A DNA stretch of 27,776 nt, from IMG/VR virus record IMGVR_UViG_3300047550_001550, positions 1 through 27,776 of that record; one strand, given 5' to 3'. Below are positions 1-5,067 of this stretch, in pieces. Origin of the DNA: a virus. Both the position numbers and the translations under genes were made by a program. Position 1 is the stretch's first letter, and the number at the start of each line of letters is the position of its first letter. The notes below the pieces were generated by a model, which did no database searches, was not told where the DNA came from, and saw only the letters and a program-made list of their open reading frames with translations.

Positions 1-231
1 TCTTCTCCGTTCTACCACTATGGATCTCAGACCCAAAATGCTAATGCTGACATTCCAGTGGTACCCCCATTTGCTTTTGAATTAAATCGAACTTACTACA
101 TTGGCAAATGGGGAGGTGCTCCGGGAGAAGAGATCTTCACTCATCCTTACAATGATTCTACTTTACATTACTTTCAATGGAACCCTAACAATCAAGAAAA
201 TAATCTTCATGTTTGGAATCCTCCTTGCTAA
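1..231 (+). CDS. C-terminal end of an unrecognised protein (5' partial)
   Basis: An open frame enters from the left edge in frame 1 and stops at TAA 229-231, leaving 76 residues. The visible part is rich in aromatic residues, Asn and Pro, and ends in LHVWNPPC. There is no membrane segment or motif I can name. It is on the same strand as everything downstream and is followed by about 110 bases of promoter-like DNA, so it is probably the last gene of an upstream phage operon. The composition would suit a beta-rich structural or secreted protein, but that is only an impression. The start and most of the protein lie outside the window. Confidence 0.6.
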   Translation, partial: SSPFYHYGSQTQNANADIPVVPPFAFELNRTYYIGKWGGAPGEEIFTHPYNDSTLHYFQWNPNNQENNLHVWNPPC

Positions 232-242
232 ATAATTTTAGT

Positions 243-275
243 GAATTCCTAATGTGTTCTGTTGAATTGGAATTC
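243..275. repeat. Short inverted repeat upstream of the reductase gene
   Basis: GAATTCC (243-249) and its exact reverse complement GGAATTC (269-275) are separated by 19 bases. The right arm lies in the spacer of the putative reductase promoter, so an operator role is possible. No T-run follows, which argues against a terminator. With 7-bp arms it could also be chance. Confidence 0.3.
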
Positions 276-299
276 TCCTTGTGCTAAAGTAGATATACT
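262..299 (+). promoter_or_regulatory. Putative promoter of the ribonucleotide reductase gene
   Basis: TTGAAT (262-267) and TAAAGT (285-290) are spaced by 17 bases. A second -10-like box, TATACT, lies at 294-299. Transcription from either would give a leader of roughly 35-45 bases containing a small CCCG/CGGG hairpin (305-316) and the AAGGAG ribosome site (329-334). Which -10 is used cannot be decided from the sequence. Confidence 0.4.
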
Positions 300-340
300 T
301 TCCCCCCGAATCCGGGCAAATTAATGAGAAGGAGAATTTA

Positions 341-2365
341 ATGACGGAAGAATCTAGAACCTTAGAGATTCCTGCGCTTTTTTCGAAGTCAGGGTATCAA
401 GGATACAAAATCTTTTTAGATAGATATACGAAGAAGGCCCCGAAGGGTGATCTTCAAGTTGATGACTTGGTATTAGTTATTACCAAGAAAGACCCCAAGT
501 TTCCCCAGAAGGATCTGGGCTGGGTTACGGATATCGCAGCCAAGGGCGCGACAATCCAGCTTTACAATGGTGAGGAAATCTATCAAGATTTTGATCTTAT
601 CTCTAAGCCGACTGAGACTAGCCCTCAGCAGGTTCGACGCCGCGTTGCTCATGCTCTTGCGTCGTGTGAAGATGCCGAGATTCGTCAGTCAGTAGAAGAT
701 GATTTCTATGATATTCTTCTTGATTACTTTATTCCGGGTGGTCGTATTCTCGCTGGAGCGGGGCTCGATGTTCTGACTCTCCAGAATTGCTTCGTGCTTC
801 CGGGCGCTGAGGATTCTCGTACTGGCGTATTTGATAGAGTTAAGGAAATGGCCGAGACTCATAGCCGGGGCGGTGGCGTGGGTGTAAACCTTTCATCGTT
901 GCGGCCCCGCTATGCTCACGTTAAGGGCGTGAATGGTATCTCATCTGGTGCCGTTTCATGGGGGCAAGTATTCAACCTTTCCACTGGCCTTATTGAGCAG
1001 GGTGGCTCTCGTCGTGGTGCCACGATGCTTATGATTGACGACTGGCACCCAGATGTGTTTGAGTTCATTCAGGTCAAGCGCACGCCGGGGCAGTTTGAGA
1101 ATGCCAACATGAGTGTTTGTATTTCTGATGCGTTTATGGAAGCAGTTGAGGCAGACGGTGACTGGGATCTCGTATTCCCTGACACCAATGACCCTCGTTA
1201 CGATGAACTGTGGAATGGCAACCTCCAGCAATGGCAGGAGAATGGTGGAGAGGTTAGAGTATATGACACCGTAAAGGCTCGTGATATTTGGAGTCTGCTT
1301 ATCGAGTCAGCTTGGGCTTCTGCTGAGCCGGGCCTGCATTTCCTTGAGCGCAGCAATAAAATGTCTAACTCTTGGTACTTTGCTCCGCTTGTGGCCACCA
1401 ATCCCTGCGGCGAGCAGCCGCTTGAGGCTTACGGCGTCTGCACGCTTGGCGCTCTTGACCTTTCCAAGTTTGTTTCACCTTGGGACCGTGGTATTAATTG
1501 GTCGTTACTTGGTAGAGTGATTACTACTGCCGTTCGTTTCTTGGACAACGTGATTGATATCAATAACTACCATCTTCCAGAGATTGAGGAAAATCACAGA
1601 TCGAATCGTCGCATTGGACTTGGCACAATGGGCCTTGGCGAACTTCTGTTGCGTCTGAATGTGCGCTACGGATCGGACGAGTCGGTTGAACTTGTAGACA
1701 CTCTCTACCAATTTATCGCTGAAAAGGCTTATCACGCATCTATCAATCTTGCGATGGAAAAGGGGGCTTTCATTAAGTACGACGAGAGATACCTTCGCTC
1801 CGGCTTTATGGAGGCGATGCCGGAATCGGTGCGCACGAGGGTCCAGAAGCACGGCATCAGAAATGTATGTCTGCTCACACAGGCCCCTACGGGTACAACG
1901 GGAACTATGATGGGAACCTCCACTGGTATTGAGCCGTACTTCTCTTGGCAGTACACAAGGACTTCTCGTCTTGGTGTGCATGTTGAGGTAGTACCTGTGC
2001 TGAAAGACCTCGGGTTGAAGCTTGGCAATCTGCCAGAATACTGCGTAACAGCACAGGATCTGGCTCCAGAAGATCATGTAAAGGTTCAGGCTGCGATCCA
2101 GCGATGGACAGACTCTGCTATCAGCAAAACTACTAATGCTCCTTCGCACTACAGCATTGAGCAGACGGACAGGCTTTATAGACTGGCTTACCAGATGGGC
2201 TGCAAGGGTGTGACGATCTATCGGGATCAATCTCGCCATGAGCAAGTTTTATCGGCTATTGATGAGCAGGTGGAGCCTGTTGAGGATGGCGTTGAGGTCA
2301 TTCATCAAGGCGCTTGTGAAATTGCTTATCTGCCCGACGGTACTGTTTATTCAAAATGTGATTAA
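341..2365 (+). CDS. nrdJ: Adenosylcobalamin-dependent (class II) ribonucleotide reductase
   Basis: This enzyme reduces ribonucleotides to deoxyribonucleotides for phage DNA synthesis, using adenosylcobalamin to make the thiyl radical. The ten-stranded-barrel signatures are clear. QNC at C150 and VCTLGALDL at C367 fit the redox-active disulfide pair. NPCGEQPL around C356 carries the radical cysteine with its Asn and Glu partners, and a TGT-rich loop near 517-532 (TGIEP) fits the phosphate/substrate site. The C-terminus ends GAC(659) ... YSKC(673)D, which resembles the shuttle cysteines of NrdJ but lacks the usual CxxC zinc-ribbon pairs. Residues 38-88 look like a small beta-barrel inserted between the N-terminal helix and the specificity region. 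AAGGAG lies 6 bases before the ATG. No small subunit gene (NrdB) is present, as expected for class II. The family is secure; substrate level (NDP or NTP) is not. Confidence 0.93.
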   Translation: MTEESRTLEIPALFSKSGYQGYKIFLDRYTKKAPKGDLQVDDLVLVITKKDPKFPQKDLGWVTDIAAKGATIQLYNGEEIYQDFDLISKPTETSPQQVRRRVAHALASCEDAEIRQSVEDDFYDILLDYFIPGGRILAGAGLDVLTLQNCFVLPGAEDSRTGVFDRVKEMAETHSRGGGVGVNLSSLRPRYAHVKGVNGISSGAVSWGQVFNLSTGLIEQGGSRRGATMLMIDDWHPDVFEFIQVKRTPGQFENANMSVCISDAFMEAVEADGDWDLVFPDTNDPRYDELWNGNLQQWQENGGEVRVYDTVKARDIWSLLIESAWASAEPGLHFLERSNKMSNSWYFAPLVATNPCGEQPLEAYGVCTLGALDLSKFVSPWDRGINWSLLGRVITTAVRFLDNVIDINNYHLPEIEENHRSNRRIGLGTMGLGELLLRLNVRYGSDESVELVDTLYQFIAEKAYHASINLAMEKGAFIKYDERYLRSGFMEAMPESVRTRVQKHGIRNVCLLTQAPTGTTGTMMGTSTGIEPYFSWQYTRTSRLGVHVEVVPVLKDLGLKLGNLPEYCVTAQDLAPEDHVKVQAAIQRWTDSAISKTTNAPSHYSIEQTDRLYRLAYQMGCKGVTIYRDQSRHEQVLSAIDEQVEPVEDGVEVIHQGACEIAYLPDGTVYSKCD

Positions 2366-2374
2366 TGCTATTAT
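2366..2374 (+). promoter_or_regulatory. Extended -10 promoter giving a leaderless mRNA
   Basis: TGCTATTAT (TG at 2366-2367, TATTAT at 2369-2374) starts on the base after the reductase stop codon. Six bases separate it from ATG 2381, so the expected transcription start is the A of the start codon. No good -35 (tttatt at the right distance) and no Shine-Dalgarno site are seen, both consistent with an extended -10 and leaderless translation. Confidence 0.5.
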
Positions 2375-2380
2375 GTAGTC

Positions 2381-2584
2381 ATGTTCAAAAAACACTGGCC
2401 ATATGAGTGGTGGGGCGTATTCTTGGTGGTAATAGTGTATGATATCTTTGTATACAAGACCAAGAAACGCCCTACCTTGACCAGCGTAGTCAAGGGATTT
2501 CGGAACGATAATCTGAGCAGATCTATTCTTTGGGCATTTTGGTGTTGGTTAACATATCACTGGCTATTGGAGTCTAACAATTGA
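2381..2584 (+). CDS. Small predicted membrane protein, unknown function
   Basis: This 67-residue protein has a hydrophobic stretch at about residues 9-25 (WWGVFLVVIVYDIFVY) and a second, Trp-rich one at about 48-62 (ILWAFWCWLTYHWLL), separated by a basic linker. Two membrane passes are likely. Size and topology are compatible with a holin-like or membrane-modulating phage protein, but no specific family is recognised and no lysis gene is nearby. It has no Shine-Dalgarno sequence; instead an extended -10 box sits 6 bases upstream, suggesting a leaderless transcript. Its TGA stop overlaps the TTG start of the next small gene. Confidence 0.6.
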   Translation: MFKKHWPYEWWGVFLVVIVYDIFVYKTKKRPTLTSVVKGFRNDNLSRSILWAFWCWLTYHWLLESNN

Positions 2585-2727
2585 AGTCAACATATATATC
2601 ATATGAGTGCGATGAGCAGCTGGAAATGGACACGGAGCGTAAAAATTTACGCTTTACCATCAATATATATTGTGATGAATGTCAGATTGTTCATACTTTC
2701 ATCCTGAAAACGACAAAAAAGCGCTAA
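2581..2727 (+). CDS. Small cysteine-containing protein with TTG start, unknown function
   Basis: This 48-residue frame begins with TTG 2581, overlapping the TGA of the preceding gene (TTGA). GGAG at 2569-2572 lies 8 bases upstream, a well-placed ribosome site. The protein has a YECDEQ motif near the start and YCDEC in the middle, so three cysteines in CDE contexts could bind metal. The C-terminus is basic (KTTKKR). It would be missed by an ATG-only search. No homologue is recognised. Coupled start, ribosome site and a compact cysteine pattern support it; the short length keeps confidence moderate. Confidence 0.5.
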   Translation: MKSTYISYECDEQLEMDTERKNLRFTINIYCDECQIVHTFILKTTKKR

Positions 2728-2742
2728 AAGCTGTAGAAAACT

Positions 2743-2771
2743 TTGAGTTTTCAGAGAAAACGTGGTAGGAT
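2743..2771 (+). promoter_or_regulatory. Putative promoter for the 2781 gene, near-leaderless
   Basis: TTGAGT (2743-2748), a 17-base spacer and TAGGAT (2766-2771) are followed 9 bases later by ATG 2781. The predicted start of transcription leaves a leader of about 3 bases. TAGGA itself could act as a weak ribosome site if transcription starts further upstream, so the two readings compete. Confidence 0.4.
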
Positions 2772-2780
2772 TATATTAAT

Positions 2781-3107
2781 ATGAGTTCAGTGCAGCCAAA
2801 TAGAGTCATTGCGGTTCCAGAATCTTCTTATGGAGTGTGTCTTTGGAGGATGCCAGATGGCTCATACTTCGGAGCTGATGGTAAATACCTCTCACTAGAG
2901 GGTGTTATGGGCGATTCCAGAGTAGAGCACAAGATGCGGAAGGCTGCCTACTACTGGATTGGTGAAGAGATTGGCAAACCTGCTTGGATTTCTGGCGCCA
3001 GAAAAGTCACTGACATGGAATATGATGACCAAAATGAGAGATTTCTCGATGGTAAAATTCCCGATGAGTACGACGAGGCTCAGCAGTTAATACGGAGATA
3101 CACATGA
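2781..3107 (+). CDS. Hypothetical phage protein upstream of portal
   Basis: This 108-residue soluble protein has no membrane segment. The N-terminal half contains short strands and turn-rich segments (MPDGSYFGADGKYL), followed by helical segments with GEEIGKPAWISGARKV and an acidic C-terminus ending in QQLIRRYT. I do not recognise the family. It overlaps the portal start by ATGA (3104-3107), so the two are translationally coupled and probably expressed together. Its position just before the portal is where a small terminase-type protein could sit, but no DNA-binding helix-turn-helix is evident and I do not claim that role. Confidence 0.7.
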   Translation: MSSVQPNRVIAVPESSYGVCLWRMPDGSYFGADGKYLSLEGVMGDSRVEHKMRKAAYYWIGEEIGKPAWISGARKVTDMEYDDQNERFLDGKIPDEYDEAQQLIRRYT

Positions 3108-4717
3108 GACATGAGGCTTCATTAGTAGACGAATCGCAGGATACTGTCGTTTTCCTGCCCGAGATCGACATCGATGCGATCCAGCCGCAGTTAGAGAAGG
3201 TTTCTACTGATCCATTTCGTAAGGTTAGTGCTGCCGATCAGTCTAAGAAAACACAGCGTCTGATCAAGCGATTAGTTGGCGTAGAGGGAGCGAAAAGCAA
3301 GTATGAAGATCCACTTTTAATCGACGGATACGGCTTGTTTAATGTTGCTGTGCCGCCTTACGACATTGACGCATTGTCTGTTTTGTATGACGAATGTGGA
3401 TTCCTGCACGCTACTGTCGATGCTCGCGTTATGAATACTGTGGGCCTTGGTTATGACTGGAAGCCGACAAGCAAGGCACAGAAACGAGTTTCACGATCCG
3501 CCACCAACACTGAAAAAGCAGAAAGAGTGCGCCAGATGCACCAAGCTGAGAAGGATCGGCTTGAGCTGCTTTTTGAGAGTTTCAATGAAGAAGAAACTTT
3601 CACAGAGACTATGATTAAAATCTGGACTGATGTGTTGGTAACCGGAAACGGCTATATGGAAATTGGTCGTACAAATGCTGGTAAAATCGGATATGTTGGA
3701 CACATCCCCAGCAAATTAATGCGAGTGCGCAAAGATCGCGATGGATACGTCCAGTTAGCCAACCGCATGGCTATTTTCTTCAGAAACTTTGGGGATACTG
3801 ACATGAAGGACCCGATCAATAATGATCCGGCCCCCAACGAAGTTTTGCACTTTAAGATGTACAGCCCCAACAATACATACTACGGGATTCCACCGTCTGT
3901 ATCGGTAATTTCGGCTATCATTGGGGATAAGTTTGCTAAAGAATACAATATCGATTACTTTGAAAATAAGGCAATTCCTCGTTATGCGATTGTCCTCAAG
4001 GGGGTGAAGCTCAGTGAAGCTTCCAAGCGTGAACTTATTAACTACTTCAAGAAAGAAGTTAAAGGAAGAAATCACGGCACACTCGTGGTCCCTATCCCTG
4101 CTACTATTGGAGCAAATAATGATGCGGACATCCGATTTGAGAAACTTGAGACGGGAGTGCAAGAAGGTTCTTTCGATCAATACCGTAAGTCGAACCGTGA
4201 CGAGATTATCTCAGCCTATCGTGTCCCACCTACCAAAGTAGGGGTGTTTGATAATGCCAACATGGCAGTAGCCAGAGATGCAGATAAGACATTCAAGACT
4301 CAGGTTGTCAGCCCAGATCAAGTTATTGCCGAGAAGAAGATCAATCGCATTGTCACGGAGTTTACCGATCTGTTCCTGTTCTTCTTTGAGCAGCTGGACA
4401 TTATTGATGAAGACCTTCGCTCCAGAATTCATGATAGATACCTGCGTACAGAGGTGCTTACTCCCAACGAGGTACGCGGCGAGATCGGCTTACCATCTAT
4501 TGCCGGTGGAGATGAGGTTTTACCATACCCCACTAGCGTGAAGATGCAGCAGGCGAATGCAAAATCCGACAACGGTGAGGGGAACACAAACGCTATGTTT
4601 GGTACTCCACCCAAGTCCGGACAGGACAATGGTTCTAACGCAACCCCCCGCACAGACGGAACGGGCCAAGAGCGTGGCGAAGCACAAGACACGCAAGGAG
4701 TAAGAGAAAGAGGTTAA
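3104..4717 (+). CDS. Portal protein
   Basis: This 537-residue protein fits the PBSX/HK97-type portal family, the dodecameric ring at the capsid vertex through which DNA is packaged and ejected and onto which the connectors dock. Features seen are a wing region with CGFLHATVDARVMNTVGLGYDW, a core with VTGNGYMEIGR and HIPSKLMRVRKD, NEVLHFKMYSPNNTYYGIPP, and the YRVPPTKVGVF segment near residue 371 followed by a long helix. The last 50 or so residues are Gly/Asn/Asp-rich and probably disordered. GGAG lies 6 bases before the ATG, which overlaps the previous stop. No terminase large subunit precedes it in the window, which is unusual. Confidence 0.9.
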   Translation: MRHEASLVDESQDTVVFLPEIDIDAIQPQLEKVSTDPFRKVSAADQSKKTQRLIKRLVGVEGAKSKYEDPLLIDGYGLFNVAVPPYDIDALSVLYDECGFLHATVDARVMNTVGLGYDWKPTSKAQKRVSRSATNTEKAERVRQMHQAEKDRLELLFESFNEEETFTETMIKIWTDVLVTGNGYMEIGRTNAGKIGYVGHIPSKLMRVRKDRDGYVQLANRMAIFFRNFGDTDMKDPINNDPAPNEVLHFKMYSPNNTYYGIPPSVSVISAIIGDKFAKEYNIDYFENKAIPRYAIVLKGVKLSEASKRELINYFKKEVKGRNHGTLVVPIPATIGANNDADIRFEKLETGVQEGSFDQYRKSNRDEIISAYRVPPTKVGVFDNANMAVARDADKTFKTQVVSPDQVIAEKKINRIVTEFTDLFLFFFEQLDIIDEDLRSRIHDRYLRTEVLTPNEVRGEIGLPSIAGGDEVLPYPTSVKMQQANAKSDNGEGNTNAMFGTPPKSGQDNGSNATPRTDGTGQERGEAQDTQGVRERG

Positions 4718-4718
4718 T

Positions 4719-4964
4719 ATGAGTTACGGACAGTTAATTCGGGCCGGTGAATTGAATGTTGGAGACACCCTGACCATCACAGATAGAACTACTTGCTGGA
4801 TGGTCGTACAACACCTGAGCAACTCTGAGATTATTGCTACCTTTGATGATGAATATGCTGTTCATCTCTCCAAGGATTTAACAGACTACGTTAAGATCCC
4901 CGGTAGCTACCAGAAGGTTGCTGTAACAGGTCATGGTTCACTCCACTATATGATTTTTGGTTAA
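4719..4964 (+). CDS. Small hypothetical protein between portal and protease
   Basis: This 81-residue protein starts one base after the portal stop codon, with AAGAGG just upstream as ribosome site. It reads as a small beta-rich domain: LNVGDTLTITDRTTCWMVVQH, then DDEYAVHLSKDL, then KIPGSYQKVAVTG. The alternation of strands resembles a small beta-barrel, but no family is recognised. Its location between portal and prohead protease makes a role in head assembly possible; this is inference from position only. Confidence 0.65.
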   Translation: MSYGQLIRAGELNVGDTLTITDRTTCWMVVQHLSNSEIIATFDDEYAVHLSKDLTDYVKIPGSYQKVAVTGHGSLHYMIFG

Positions 4965-4993
4965 TTGACACATTTAGATATCGGTGATATGAT
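4965..4993 (+). promoter_or_regulatory. Strong consensus promoter before the protease-scaffold gene
   Basis: A perfect TTGACA (4965-4970), a 17-base spacer and TATGAT (4988-4993) begin directly after the TAA stop of the preceding gene. It matches the housekeeping sigma consensus better than any other site in the window. The start of transcription would be near 5000, giving a leader of about 68 bases. It would drive protease-scaffold and capsid expression up to the terminator at 8201. Confidence 0.7.
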
Positions 4994-5018
4994 AATGTGG
5001 ACAACATAGCCGTTGCTA

Positions 5019-5057
5019 TCCCAATCAAATCTGCGTTGCCACACGCCGGTTTTGGGA
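5019..5057 (+). promoter_or_regulatory. Leader hairpin that may hide the protease ribosome site
   Basis: TCCCAA (5019-5024) can pair with TTGGGA (5052-5057), and GCGT (5033-5036) with ACGC (5043-5046) inside that loop. The outer 3' arm contains most of GGGAG (5054-5058), the ribosome site for ATG 5068. The stem is short (6 bp), so its effect is uncertain, but it could hold protease translation low relative to the strongly initiated capsid gene. Confidence 0.3.
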
Positions 5058-5067
5058 GAATATATAT

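Noticed and set aside
241-340. Possible cobalamin riboswitch upstream of the B12-dependent reductase
   Set aside because: The gap is about 110 bases, too short for the aptamer, and the conserved B12-box is not visible. Only a small CCCG/CGGG hairpin is present.
1505-2245. Long reverse-strand frame (246 codons) opposite the reductase gene
   Set aside because: It lies wholly within a clear reductase coding region, has no ribosome site, and the protein is low in recognisable structure. It is a shadow of codon bias.
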